This document shows positions 36,452-48,013 of a stretch of DNA of 64,000 bases, one piece after another. A program made the translations under genes and the position numbers. The DNA comes from Omphalotus guepiniiformis (lineage: Eukaryota > Basidiomycota > Agaricomycetes > Agaricales > Omphalotaceae). Where the stretch lies: positions 992,001-1,056,000 of the forward strand of contig JAQOOI010000022.1 of NCBI GenBank assembly GCA_028554645.1. The letters are read 5' to 3'. Position 1 is the first letter of the stretch. Each line of letters opens with the position of its first letter. Below the pieces are notes generated by a model, which did no database searches, had not been told where the DNA came from, and saw only the letters and a list, made by a program, of their open reading frames with translations.

Positions 36452-37138
36452 ATGGTGGGTATCTTCATTGCGATTTTCTTCTTGAATGCTAACCCGGATG
36501 GTAATAGTCTTCAGAACTACGGTACACTGCGAATACTCAGCTAGAGCACTGTATGTTCAATTCCTTGCATGGTGGTTGCGTCTTCTAATGGACTCTGATC
36601 ATTTCCACTACAGTACATGCTCGGTATACTGGTACAGGCAAGTCTCTCTTCTATTCTTGTGTCTGCGGACCCATACTAACGGACGTGATATACCATATTT
36701 TGCTTAATGAATTGTGCTGTCTTTGTTTCTCCTTCTGCTGTTCTGTGACTTCCATTGACGGGCACAGGTCATGCGGACTTGACGAAGTAGTGAGTCTCGA
36801 TGCGTTCTCTACGTCGTTTTTAGCCTACCCGACGTAAGGCATGTCTACTTTGCTCACTGACGATTTTTTTTCCAGTGACTGGTTGACGCACCAACATCGG
36901 GATACACTTTCCTCCATCGTAGGCCACCCAACTCTGGCATCATATCTTGCGATAGCAGACGGAGACTCTATCGGCCGAGTCAAATTTGAAATGACTGAGG
37001 TAAGTGTTTTGCATAGCCGCTATTCCACTCGAGCTATGCTCATTTGACGTTTGACGCGCCAATTTGCCGCTGATGCGGGTTTGATGACAGAGAATGTTAC
37101 AGCCCTGTGGGCCGCCCCCGAAAAAAGATGATGACTGA
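36452..37138 (+). CDS. SF3B5: Splicing factor 3b subunit 5 (SF3b10/Ysf3)
   Basis: Small structural subunit of the SF3b complex of U2 snRNP, which recognises the branch site. Six exons: 36452-36454, 36508-36550, 36614-36637, 36768-36789, 36876-36999, 37091-37138 (87 residues; human protein 86). The spliced product carries ELRYTANTQLEHLHARYTGT, GHADLTKYDWLTHQHRD, then IADGDSIGRVKFEMTE and the invariant RMLQPCGPPPKK. Exon 1 codes for the start methionine only. Intron 3 (36,638-36,767) begins with GCAAGT, a GC-AG intron; all others are GT-AG. No single open frame longer than about 50 codons shows the gene, so it is easily missed. Confidence 0.92.
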
Positions 37139-37511
37139 GAGAATGAAGCAGAAAAGGAGATATGTACGGGCTGTCAGTGTCTAGATAGTTGTTAGATATG
37201 CCAGTGGTGTATATTCATCAGACTAAATTGGATAGACATATATCAGCATATATCTCACGCAGTACACGGAGAACTGAAGGAGTGGAGACTGAATTTCCAA
37301 AAAAGGGAGAAAGGCAAGTTGCCGTCATGTCGGTAGACTCTGGCTAGGCTATACTCATTTACCCTCATCTCCTTCCCAATTACTTCAAGGGAGTTCGTAT
37401 GTTGGCCACTCCAGCTATTCTGGCTTGTCTTTGAAGCCAGTTGCCGTTTCTCAGCTGTGGATTTGCCCATTGTCCGTTCTCAAAGGCCACAGAAAGTTAT
37501 CTCCGGTAACA
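37139..37511. other. Intergenic region between SF3b10 and methyltransferase genes
   Basis: No gene. An AT-rich segment with repeated ATATATC (about 37,239-37,256) follows the SF3b10 stop. The frame of the next gene stays open upstream to 37,425 but has no ATG there. Confidence 0.45.
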
Positions 37512-40500
37512 ATGGCCACTTCTGTGTTTCCAGCTGGCGCTGCAGAGCCTAAAGATCTGCACCAACTCATACTTAGCCCACCACCCATACCATCGCCACC
37601 ACCTTCTCCAAATCAACTTGTTTTCACTCTATCTCGTCCCACCTCACCACCAGCTAAATCTCATTACCGTCCAGTCTCGACCTTGCTTACACCACCCCCA
37701 TCTGCTGGTTTTCAGCCCGGCTTTGAGGCGTCTACAGCACAGTCAAGACGTCTTACCAAAAAGACGTCCTTTTCACGACCAACATCATCTATTGGTCTAT
37801 CCTTTCCCAGCATGGGCTTCATCAAGTCCAGTAAAGACAAGGAGAAGGCAGAGCGGCCGTCTACATCAGAAGGAAGCTCGGCAAGCCGTTTCTTCACTCT
37901 TTCGCTCAAGAAGAAACGATCTCTGAGTTCCCTCGCTATCTTTCAAGGCGAAGACGCCACAGCTGCAGACGTTCCTGCCTTTCCCACCACTCCACCTGCC
38001 CCCAATTCCCCACATCTCGAAGGCCTCTTCGACGAGAACTCCTCACCCTTGAATCGCCTAGAATCATCATCATCGTCATCATCCTCTGACCTACTATCAT
38101 CAGCCTCCTCTGTGAACCCCTCTGAAGAAAAACTGGTGGTATTGCCACCTCGGAATTCAGACGAGGACGACAGTGACGACGAGTATGCCTATGGGCGTCC
38201 TGTTGTAGACAGATACAGGCCAAAGGATAACTGGCATGTTAGGCGCAAGCTCCCGTTGCACCCATACGGTGAGGATGCCCCGTATATGCAGGCTTATGAC
38301 AGTGTTGGTCTTGAGTCGTGCGTCTTCTATAGTCTCCCAAGTGGTACTCGATGCTAACTTTGGCCTCTTCAGAGATCGCTATATGCACATTCTTTTGCGC
38401 CGTCTCAACTCCCGTGGCTCACCCAGTTTCTTGGATCTCCCAACTAAGCCTTCGTCCGTGTTGGATCTAGGCTGTGGCCAGGGGCATTGGCTTCTCGACG
38501 CCGCAGTACACTGGCCAAACGCTCAAATTGTCGGCTTCGATCTTGTTGATATCATCTTACCAGAAGTGTGCGAAAGGGAGAACATCAAATTCGTTCGAGG
38601 AAACTTGTACGTGAGAGTCTAGGTCTCTATGCATCTGCTAACGCCATTATGTTATTCCTAGTGTGCGCTATGTTCTTCCTTTTCCACCCAACACCTTTGA
38701 CTATATCCGCATATCCAATCTCTCAATGGCTATTCCTTCTAACCGATGGAACTTTGTCCTCTATGAGGCGTACCGGGTTCTTCAAGTCGGTGGACGTGTC
38801 GAAGTGATTGACGACGATCTCGTGTTCCCTTACGGGAATGAACTACCGAGCTTTCGTCCCAAGTCCGTTCTATCTGATCAAGATGAATCAGTAGATCGGG
38901 AGCTTTCTGTAGCTGATCGGTGCCTTGATCAGGAAGTTCGCGATCATAATGTTGATTCCAGCTCGGAGCTTCAAGAAGAGAAAGCACGACGCGAATCATT
39001 TTGGGATGACGAGGAGGATGAAGCAACGAGTGAGGAGACTGATAGCTCGCAAAGTGAAATGCCTTCGCACTTTTTCCCCCGCGCTGATTCTGACAGCAGT
39101 GTCTCCTTCCAAACCGAGGAACAATCTCTTTCTGAATCCTCGCCTCAATCTTCTGTGATGCAATTGGATGTCGATCAATCCAAGGATAGTGCGCCCACGC
39201 CTGTGGTCGCATCTCGTACTATACGTCCCCTTCCCGCCATTCCCATTAACGTGGAAGTGTTGGAGACACCTGATATGACTCCCACTGTGTCTGCATTTTA
39301 TGAAGGAGATACACCTCTCACAGCTACTGTGATCAACACTGTCACTCTCCCTACGCCGACTGCTGTCCATCCCTCGTCCCCTATGACCCCAGAGCTCAAG
39401 AATGTGGTTTCTGTAGCTGCACCGACTCCTAATGCTTCTTCTCGGTCTTCTGAGGCGTTCAAGTCTGAGTGGGCTCGCAATGCAGCGAATGCACATGACC
39501 TGGAGACAGTGTTTGTTGAGATGTTGGCAACACGATTCGACATCCACCCGCAGGGAGCTCAAGATGTTCGTACGCACTTGAAGAAGGTGTTCGGGAAGCA
39601 AAACTCCATGAAGGTTCAAAGTATGCATTTGAAGATAGCACCGCCGGTATTGGAAGATCTCGTACCACAACGGAGGAAGAATCAGCATGGCACGCTGTTT
39701 GAAGAAGATGAAGTGGTTGGTACAAAAGAGAAGAAAAATCATTGGATGTCGATTGAATGGGATAAGAAAGAGAAACCCCACAAGGAACGCAAGAGTTCAA
39801 AGAAAGATAAGAATGCTGGATTAGTGGCTTTTCCCACTATGAAGGACAGTACCACAAGGAGTCGGGCTAATACTGCCACTTCCATTAGTGAGGGCCGCTC
39901 TAGTGGTGATAGTGTCACCACCTCAAATGTTGTTCCTGAGGGTGTCAGCGCCAAAGCAGCAGGTCGCCTAGGTATCACGTATAACGCGCTGGCTGGTGCC
40001 ACCCAGTCCGCACAAGCTTCTCCTACACCCACAAACGCGAGCTCAGTGCCTGGCTCCAGCGCTGCCTCCATTCACTCCAATCATTCATCCGGGAGCTCTA
40101 CGTTGGCATCCTCCGCCAACGTTTGCCGTACTAGTGACGATGAAACTCGCCGTGATTCGTCAGAACCTGAACCCGAACTCGAAGAAGAGGACGACAACCT
40201 GGAGATCGGGCTCCGGGTGGCTCCGATTCAGTCCCCTGGGTTACTGTTATGGCCTTCAACTTTCATACCGATGAGCGCCGATGAACTTGAGATGCATGCT
40301 TGCAAGCATATGCATTTGTTATTAGCGTGCAAAAATGCAATTGCTGAATGGATTTCGAGTTATAAAGATGAAGATGGCAACGCAATGGTTTCGGAGGAAG
40401 CACTCGAGGACATGATGTGGGAATACGAGTGGTAAGCTTTTTCATCGTCTTCCAACTTTGCTCGATAATGACGTTGTGGTAGCTTCCGTCGTCTCCGTCT

Positions 40501-40753
40501 CAACTGGCCATCGGAAACCCCTGATACCGACATGGAATCTCACTTGCAGACTCCCTATCAGTACAGCTCTAACATCGAAATACCTGGTGCTCTCAAGTCC
40601 GCCGACTCTCGTATCTCGACTTTCTCTACTGACTCAGCAATGTCCTGGGCCTCAGAGGCGCCAACAGGCCCCTTCACTAAAGACAGTATTGTGCATGTCA
40701 GGACTTTGCGTGTCTATCAGGGCATCAAAACCAGGAAGCCAACGAGGGTTTGA
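37512..40753 (+). CDS. Large SAM-dependent methyltransferase
   Basis: Exons 37512-38317, 38373-38606, 38662-40431, 40483-40753 (1026 residues). The class I methyltransferase core is split: motif I VLDLGCGQGHWLLDAA lies in exon 2, with motif II AQIVGFDLVD shortly after. Exon 3 supplies FVRYVLPFPPNTFDYIRISN, the post-motif region, and LQVGGRVEVIDDDLVFP. The rest is unusually long: a 270-residue Ser/Pro-rich N terminus, then an acidic Ser-rich insert (EEDEATSEETDSS) and about 400 further residues with a helical C-terminal module (HACKHMHLLLACKNAIAEW). This layout is known from uncharacterised basidiomycete proteins; the substrate is unknown. Start at 37,512 is the first ATG; the frame upstream has only TTG. 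Donor GTACGT at 38,607 was chosen over the later GTGAGA since only it keeps the reading frame. Confidence 0.86.
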
Positions 40754-41356
40754 GTTTAAACCCCCTAAAAACCGATTCCTGCCCACGGATCGATGTTGTT
40801 TGTTTGTATCTTTATCGCCTTTGATTTTCGACGCTTTTTAGTTTTTTACACTCACAAAGACACGTTCATTATCCTTGATTTTTCTTGCTTACAAACACAC
40901 TCATTTTTCCATTCCTCCTTTCACTCATTCACGCATTTCGTCGCATTGCATTAGGATCACTGGCTTTTTCGGCATTCTTTATTCATGTCGTTTGTCCGTA
41001 AGTATCTACAACAAAATTTGCAGATGCTTACGACTCCCCACACTCGTTTTTTGTTTTTTTTTCTGTGTTTTGTCGTATCTCATGTTCAGCCATCGCTTTG
41101 CTCTGTCGCCTTTTCAGACATCTCGCATCAATTTTTTATTTCTTCTTTGTTATCTTTGTCTCGGATTATACCTTCTTCTTCTTAATTGGTTAGTAGATAC
41201 TACTGTACAATAGCTAGCTCGCGCATGTTAGATGCACTCGTGTAGTGTAATGTGTAAGAATTGCAATGAAATTTGTTATCTGGATTGTCAAGACTGTGTG
41301 ACTCATTACCTATGTGTAATACCTCACGTGCACTTGCGCGCTCAATTGATATACGC
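40754..41356. other. 3' region of methyltransferase gene and original WSS1 promoter
   Basis: T- and C-rich sequence downstream of the methyltransferase stop, then about 150 bases with a CACGTG box at 41,325 that were presumably the promoter of the WSS1-like gene before the transposable-element nest separated them. No gene seen. Confidence 0.5.
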
Positions 41357-41364
41357 GTCGCGGA
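41357..41364. repeat. Target-site duplication, left copy (GTCGCGGA)
   Basis: The eight bases GTCGCGGA directly precede the left inverted repeat and recur directly after the right one at 60,195-60,202, as expected for insertion with an 8-bp staggered cut. Confidence 0.9.
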
Positions 41365-42641
41365 CACCTGATCGTCCCAACAACCGCATCAAATTAGACG
41401 TGGTTGCTCGGGCCGGATACCACGTCTAACTAGACCCGGATCTAGAGATCGCACGACCTCGCTATAACCTCGCAATAGCCCTCCCTGCGTACTTCGTGAG
41501 TTTTCGTGGTTTTCCTGACTTTTCCCTAGCCTTCCCGCCACTTTCCTCTCTCGGCTATTCACTGCTATGAAATAATGATATATATAATTATCTAATACTC
41601 ATTCTGCTGAGACTTGAGTACTGATATGAGTACTAATATAAATTTATGTCTGAAGCATTCAAATAAAACATAAAAGCAAGATAATATAAAAGTTAAACCA
41701 GTGAGAATCGAGGTGTTGAACTCCGAATACAAATATGGAAGGTCTTTAGCACGTGTTCAAGTATTTGTCAGATACTTGCCTTATATATCACCTCTTCTCC
41801 TCCTGACCCCCGCGTACTTTGGTGGAAATTGTAGCCTCCTCGCCCTTCATGTTACATTATCCCTTAGCAATTATGCAAATATACTCCTTATATATACCCT
41901 GACTTTTTTGATTTTTTACATCCCTATTCCTTTAGAAATGACTGAGTATATCTCTGGATACACCAAAAGTGGTCTCAAAATTCTAGGGACCTTGTATTGA
42001 GGTATGAGGGCACAGTGAGTGCTCATTGGGGGGTGTATATGCACTATTATGCTATATAAAAAGTCACAGCACCCTCATGTACTTGTATGCTGGTCTATGA
42101 TGTGTAAGTATTGAGCTATTTTCCATGGTTTTTGACCCATCAAAAAAGATCAAGACAATTCTAAGAAAAAGCACTTGGTGTATTTGGTCTATGAGTAGAA
42201 TACCTTGGTTTCAAGCAGTTTGGAGCAACTTTTAACATTTTGGATACCACATGTATGAGGCATATAGAGAACTCGAGCACCTTTAGGTTCAAATGAGAAC
42301 AACTGAATGGAATCTTCATAGTACACCTGCAGAACTTCAGAATCTCATGAGAGGCATCTATAGATACTCCTTATATAGTTACTTATAGAAGATATTGCGG
42401 GAGAACACGTATTCGTCGCCTTCGACGTCGAACTCGAATACTCGGAAGACCGGCCCGCGACTCGTTAGCCAATCATATCGCCGTATTTCAGCAAGCGCCA
42501 AATTAGCGCCGAGAATAGAATGGCGGCGCGTTCATTTTCCGCAACTACAAGGGCTAAAGAATATGATATAGGTACATACATAATAAGTAATCTACCATAG
42601 CTTGCTGCTCATGAAGTATGAAGCTCAATGCCTTAGTCACA

Positions 42642-42645
42642 CCGA
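42642..42645. repeat. 4-bp target-site duplication of the LTR retrotransposon, left copy (CCGA)
   Basis: CCGA lies just before the left LTR and again just after the right LTR (59,160-59,163), inside the outer element. Confidence 0.75.
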
Positions 42646-44489
42646 TGTTGCGTCAAAAAGCCTTTCAGTACTGAAATCTATCAGATTGAAGTAAATATGG
42701 AATGTTCAAGCATTGGAAACTGAACATAAAGGACTAGAGTCACCCCAGACTGTTAGTTAAGACATGAAACATACTTGCACTCACAATACCTAAGTGTAGT
42801 GTTTGCTACAGTACTGAATCTGGTACTAAGCAACTGTGACCAATGGGTTATACAAAGAGATACTAGTTATGCCTCTCAAGATGTGTTGGAATTCCAATGT
42901 TCCATACCAGATTGAGTTGGTCAGACCCACCCTCTAATAACTAGAGACTCTACCAAGTGTTGTTGACTGTAATCCAAGGGGTTGATGGATTTTCACTTCA
43001 ATTGAACAACTATCTAAGTCCTTTGGACTGATCAAAAGTTCCAGCTGGTCTTGCTAACTAAGTTGGCACTATAAGATTGAATGCTGAGAATATGGGTAAT
43101 CTTGAAGATTGTATTACCAGAGAAATATTGTACATTGAGTACTATGTGGATATAATGTCACTGAGATGAAATGCCAATCTGTGTAATAAGGGAAGTAGAT
43201 TCAAAAGTTACATCTGCACAAATGAGTTAGATACTCAATACTCATGCTGGAAGGAGTTAGATACTGAAAATGAGTATCTCTCTGGATCTGAGTATCTCTC
43301 TGAAATTCAGTAACCCTCTGAACTTGATGAAAGACAAAGGCACTCTAATTGGAGGTCTTAGACGAAACTATGGGATAGAATACTGTCCTAGGAGAAGCTG
43401 AGGGCTATCCTAAACAAGAAATATAACCTGAGTACAAATCTGACCAAAAAGAGATGTATAGGGGTAAAACTTGAAATAAACAGTTACTGTACCTTACTGT
43501 GGCTGATAGAAACGATGAAGCATGGTCTAGATAAGCTCTAGAACTTCTACACAACTCCTAATGCTGCCCTAGTAGAGGAGGATGTGCCAATTTTGGAGAA
43601 ACTTATAGGGGACCAGATTTGCAATGCACTAAGGAGAATGTCACCTGTCAGGATACTGGTTGCTATTTACAGGATCTGGACCTTTATTTAGATACCCTGG
43701 GTACGCCCTAACACACCTAGAACGCGGACAAAGCGATATATTTCTGTTTTTATACCAATCTATACCCAAAGTTCCTTCATTTTGACTATCTAACTGGAAA
43801 ATTACCTAGAAAACTACCTAAAAAGAATCCAATCTCTGCTCAATTGATACTTACTTACTTTTGACTCATTTACTGTTCAGATTACTCTTTTAATTTCGAG
43901 ATATATGTTTGATTTTATGATTTAGTATATATAGCTTACAGAGTATCTATTTAGATTTTCTTAAGCAAGTACTGCCCAAAGCTACAAGCCAAAGCAGGAA
44001 AACCTTCTTAGACGAAATATAGCCTGGCTCTTTAGAGTTCAGTTCGAGAAATATCCAGTTGTGAAAACTTCTGTAAAGTCCCTTGTGGCAGATAAATTGA
44101 AAGAGATACTGAATCTTTGCTGAAACTGCTGTTCTGTCTGTGCTGAATCTGCCTGCTGAAACTGTCTGTGCTGCATCTGAAACTGTTCCCTGCATTGTCT
44201 GACCATTGGATCGAGTTTAAACATCGAGATTGATTGTCCTGAATCCCTCCTGAACCCTGAAAACCACCCTTACCTTCTGTCTGAATCTTGTGTTTTGAGA
44301 TACCCTCTGCCATTTTTCACCCAGATTGAGATAAAGACATCTGTAACCCTGCAGATTCGAAGTTCAATTGTTGCGTCTAACTGTGCGGAATCTCTGACAA
44401 CGCCAGTCACACCTCACCCTACATCATTTTGATTTGAGTTGGATTGTGCTCATTTGAGTATCTCTCTCGTTCATTTCATAGTCACTACA
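42646..44489 (+). repeat. 5' LTR
   Basis: Starts TGTTGCGTC and ends CACTACA (TG...CA). It contains a TATATATAG string at 43,926-43,934 that may be the promoter, two GAGTTAGATACT units (43,224 and 43,254) and a CTG/CTGAAACTG-rich stretch at about 44,125-44,190. Short antisense frames occur inside (43,947-44,313) but are unsupported. Confidence 0.93.
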
Positions 44490-44491
44490 TC

Positions 44492-44508
44492 TGGAGCCCA
44501 CCGCGAGG
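44492..44508 (+). other. Probable primer-binding site
   Basis: Two bases after the 5' LTR comes TGGAGCCCACCGCGAGG. It begins with TGG, the complement of a tRNA CCA end, in the usual place for the minus-strand primer. I cannot name the tRNA without a genome search. Confidence 0.6.
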
Positions 44509-44997
44509 GGTGGCTTTAGACTTGATAATTGAACTATCTGTGTATTTACACGTGTCTGGAAATAAATCTGGACTTTTCTGTGTTGAACTTTGCCCTGTTC
44601 CTCACTTAGCAACAATTTCCTTGAAGTTGTTGAACCATCTATAAGTTTTATAACTTAGAGTTTGCTTGTCAAAATTAGCAGCTCACAGAGAAACACACGT
44701 CCTAGAAAGACTAAGAATTCTGAGAGAGCTGGAACAGAAGAATTGTCACTGAACCAGTCATCCAGAAGGAAAAGTTCCAAAGGAAAAGAGAAAGAAGCCA
44801 TATCTGAACCAGATTCAAGTCCACTTTCGTCTCTTTCGTCCCTAAGTACTATTCCTGAACGGAATACACCTCCAGATTTATCTGAACTCTCAGCTAGATA
44901 CAAGAAAAATAAGAGGAACTTTGTTAACAGTCCTCAATATTTTGCCTTGACACATAAAAGAATCCCTGTTAAAATAATAAGGAACCCGAGAAACAAT

Positions 44998-46572
44998 ATG
45001 TCTACTCATGACAATGCTACTGGGAATGAAGCTCCCCAACAACAAGGACCTACCCAAGGACCTGTTGAGATGGAAGAGATCTTCATTTTTGGAAATGCAA
45101 CAGGAATGCAGATTCCTGTTCCTGCAGCTAAAGAGTTGCAAAATGAGAAACTACCTAAAGTCTCTAAGCAGGCCCCCATCTTCGATAAGAAACATCCATC
45201 TGAATTGGTTGCATGGTTGGCAGAGCTGGAAGGCATCTTTGTGTCAACCGGAACTAAAACAGATGCGGCTAAAGTGATGTTGGCACTCAGATACATGGAG
45301 TTCCATACCCGTGAAGAGTTTCAACGGCTTCAAGCTGTTAAAGATTTGGATTGGGATGCTTTTAAAGAGGCATTAATGAAAAATTTCCCTGAATCTGCAG
45401 ATAGAGGACTGGGATCTAGACAAAGATTGTATGCTATCATTGATGCATATAAGCTCATAGTGCTTGGTGCTATTCAGAAACTGATGGCATTTAAAAGAGA
45501 GTATGAGATTGAGTATGAGAAACTATCTTCTGGTACTACACCTGTAGTATCAAACTCAGAAGCTGTAGCTGGTTTCTTGAGTGCACTAGATGAACCCTTC
45601 AGAAGGAAACTTCTGGACCGCTTAGAAAACAAAGTGATCAATGGCCACTTACAAGTTCAGAGAGAGGATGACCCTTTTACTCTGAAAGATGTAATGTCTG
45701 AGGCTGAAAAACTCTGTTCTGTAAAAAGAGCAGGGGGATACAACTTTGGTTTATTCTTGAATGGTCCAAATCTGGCAGAAGGATACTCTAGGATACTCCC
45801 AACAACTGAGCAGAGTGCTACAAGGAAGTTATATGATCCTTACCAAGTAGCATCTACTGTGAAGTCAGAACCAGATCAGTGGGCAATGAAATTGTCTGCA
45901 ACAGTGGATAGTCACCAGAACCAGTTTAACCAGATTAGACAAGCCCAGGAGACGAATCTGGCAGCTCTTGCAAAGCTATCTGAGACAGTTGCTAACTTGG
46001 CAAAAATGACCCAAGCAACTTCTAGCTCAGTTAGGATGAACATGAATGCTCCAAATTCCCAATCTGGACCTGGAATGAACTCTAATGGACACAATAGTGT
46101 ACAAAGATCGTCCCAGATGTCATCTGTGAATAATAATACTCATGCTGACTCCAATTGCTATATGTGTGATGAGCCTGGACATAGATCTATGGACTGTCCA
46201 CATCAACTTAGATTTATCAGGTTGGGGTGGATGATCAAGAATAGTGCTGGTAAATGGGCATTGAAAGATGGAGTATATTGGCCAAGAGCTGATCCATCTG
46301 ATACTCGGTCTAAGAAGGAGAAGATTGAGGAAATTGCCAAAAGACATGGATGGGAACAACCTTCCTCTCATGTTGACCAGAACTTGTATGCTTTTGAAGA
46401 TGAGGATTCTGCTATAGCAGGTCCCTCTCAAAGTAGTTCATTAGATGCTATCAACAGCCTTGTTGCTCAATTCAGTCAGGTTTGCAATACTTTGCAGAAT
46501 CTGGCACCAGCAGCTAAATCTGAAACTAAGCAGATTTTGAAACGAGAAAACAACTCTGAGTCGAAAAACTAG
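44998..46572 (+). CDS. gag: Gag polyprotein of the LTR retrotransposon
   Basis: Structural protein that packages element RNA. From the first ATG (44,998) there are 524 residues, but the same frame is open upstream to about 44,662 with a basic, Ser-rich, coding-like segment that lacks an ATG, so the true start may come from splicing of the leader or a non-AUG codon. A retrotransposon gag core (LVAWLAELEGIFVSTGTK, then YMEFHTREEFQRLQAV) is followed by a CCHC zinc knuckle CYMCDEPGHRSMDC encoded at about 46,156-46,197. The stop TAG (46,570-46,572) is preceded by TCG AAA AAC, a run of five A where a -1 slip would lead into the next frame. Confidence 0.88.
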   Translation: MSTHDNATGNEAPQQQGPTQGPVEMEEIFIFGNATGMQIPVPAAKELQNEKLPKVSKQAPIFDKKHPSELVAWLAELEGIFVSTGTKTDAAKVMLALRYMEFHTREEFQRLQAVKDLDWDAFKEALMKNFPESADRGLGSRQRLYAIIDAYKLIVLGAIQKLMAFKREYEIEYEKLSSGTTPVVSNSEAVAGFLSALDEPFRRKLLDRLENKVINGHLQVQREDDPFTLKDVMSEAEKLCSVKRAGGYNFGLFLNGPNLAEGYSRILPTTEQSATRKLYDPYQVASTVKSEPDQWAMKLSATVDSHQNQFNQIRQAQETNLAALAKLSETVANLAKMTQATSSSVRMNMNAPNSQSGPGMNSNGHNSVQRSSQMSSVNNNTHADSNCYMCDEPGHRSMDCPHQLRFIRLGWMIKNSAGKWALKDGVYWPRADPSDTRSKKEKIEEIAKRHGWEQPSSHVDQNLYAFEDEDSAIAGPSQSSSLDAINSLVAQFSQVCNTLQNLAPAAKSETKQILKRENNSESKN

Positions 46573-46580
46573 AGTTTCCA

Positions 46581-47978
46581 ATGAAGGAGATTGGTGAAGA
46601 AGCTGTATATACTCAGAATCCTTCTCACAAAACAGGTCAATCTCCTGAGGAAAATAAACTTGTAAAGAAAAAGAGAGTTGAAGTGTTACTACCTACACTA
46701 AGACCATCTGAAAGGGAGAAATACAGACCCCCTGCTATGAGAAAAGAGCCCGTTCGTTTTGAACTACCCGTTGATTCTGACACTGAGGAGATTGAATCTC
46801 CCTCTGAAAATAACCACGATATTGCACGGAGAGTATCTAACCGTCCGTTTGATCATGTAAAGGCAATAGATAGGCCACCTAAACCAAAGGGAATGCCTGT
46901 AGGAAGCCAGAACAAGTCAAATGAGACTGAAGGAGCTCAATCTGGAACTAAAGATGGAATGAGTAATGATACAAGGAATGCTATTGTATACACAAAGCCT
47001 CCGCGTAAATCTGAGCCCGATTTCAAGCTTAGAAACTCACTATTCAAACCGGGTCTAGCAGAAGAAATTGCAGACAAAATCTTTAGATCTGAGATAGATA
47101 TAAGTAGTGGGGACCTCATTGCTATATCTCCGGCACTTCAGAAGATTATGCAGAGAAAATTGAAGAACAACAGGGTGTATAAGCGTCCTGTAAAGGCTTT
47201 TGTTCATGAAGTAAGGGATGAAGATGATCCTGATGGTATTCTACCAGAAGAAGATGTCAATCTGGTACAGGCAAATTATATGGTCTTTATTGAAGATATG
47301 GCCTATGAAAGGGAAGATGTGTTTATTGTCCTAGATGAAGACACAGATGACCTTAAGAAAGGCTCAGTGGTACACAAGGATGTTGTGGACCAGTATCAGA
47401 AAGATGTACCTCCAGATGAGAGGAACAAGATCATTATAGTAGCCAGCCAGACTGACAGTCTAAAGGCAATCTACCCAAAGATTAATCACTCTGATCAACA
47501 AGTTGAGACAGTAGTTGATAGTGGTTCTCAAATCATGTCCATGGATACAAGAGTAGCTATTGGACTTGGTTTAAGATGGGACCCAGAGACTGTGATCCAT
47601 ATGCAAAGTGCAAATGGTCAATTACAGGCTACTAGGGGACTAGCAAGAAATGTACCATTTACCTTTGGAGAAATAACTATCTATATGCAGATCCACATAA
47701 TAGATAAAGTGCCTTATGATGTTCTTTTGGGAAGACGATTTGATGTGTTAACAAGCAGTGTAGTCAGAAACTTTGAAACTGGAGAACAAGAGATCACCAT
47801 TACAGATCCAAACAGTGGAATGAAGTGTACAATGGGAACATATGACAGAGGTAGAGGAATTAAGGTTAAACCTATTCCTGGTGAACCAAAGCTTGTCCCT
47901 GAAACACAGAGATCTGCGAGTGTCCCTGTGAGAAATGAGGGAGACTCTCAAAATTTTCATCGGACCTCAATGAACTGA
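46581..47978 (+). CDS. Aspartic protease ORF of the LTR retrotransposon
   Basis: A 465-codon frame, -1 relative to gag and open upstream to 46,560, so it overlaps the end of gag by 13 bases. The retropepsin site is VVDSGSQIMS at about 47,511-47,540, followed by GLGLRWDPE and a C-terminal PYDVLLGRRFD block (ILG-type strand). The N-terminal half is charged and Lys/Glu-rich without a recognised domain. It processes the element polyproteins. Near its stop the sequence A AAT TTT (47,951-47,957) could move ribosomes into the reverse transcriptase frame. Confidence 0.85.
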   Translation: MKEIGEEAVYTQNPSHKTGQSPEENKLVKKKRVEVLLPTLRPSEREKYRPPAMRKEPVRFELPVDSDTEEIESPSENNHDIARRVSNRPFDHVKAIDRPPKPKGMPVGSQNKSNETEGAQSGTKDGMSNDTRNAIVYTKPPRKSEPDFKLRNSLFKPGLAEEIADKIFRSEIDISSGDLIAISPALQKIMQRKLKNNRVYKRPVKAFVHEVRDEDDPDGILPEEDVNLVQANYMVFIEDMAYEREDVFIVLDEDTDDLKKGSVVHKDVVDQYQKDVPPDERNKIIIVASQTDSLKAIYPKINHSDQQVETVVDSGSQIMSMDTRVAIGLGLRWDPETVIHMQSANGQLQATRGLARNVPFTFGEITIYMQIHIIDKVPYDVLLGRRFDVLTSSVVRNFETGEQEITITDPNSGMKCTMGTYDRGRGIKVKPIPGEPKLVPETQRSASVPVRNEGDSQNFHRTSMN

Positions 47979-48013
47979 TAAGAGATCGGGGAGAGGTAGC
48001 TGTTTGTATTGAA

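Noticed and set aside
41701..42000. Open frame in the left part of the outer element, considered as transposase remnant
   Set aside because: Low-complexity hydrophobic translation with no DDE or zinc motif; AT-rich sequence gives such frames by chance.
43947..44313. Small antisense frames inside both LTRs
   Set aside because: Identical in both LTRs only because the LTRs are identical; repeats of CTGAAACTG explain the open frame. No motif.
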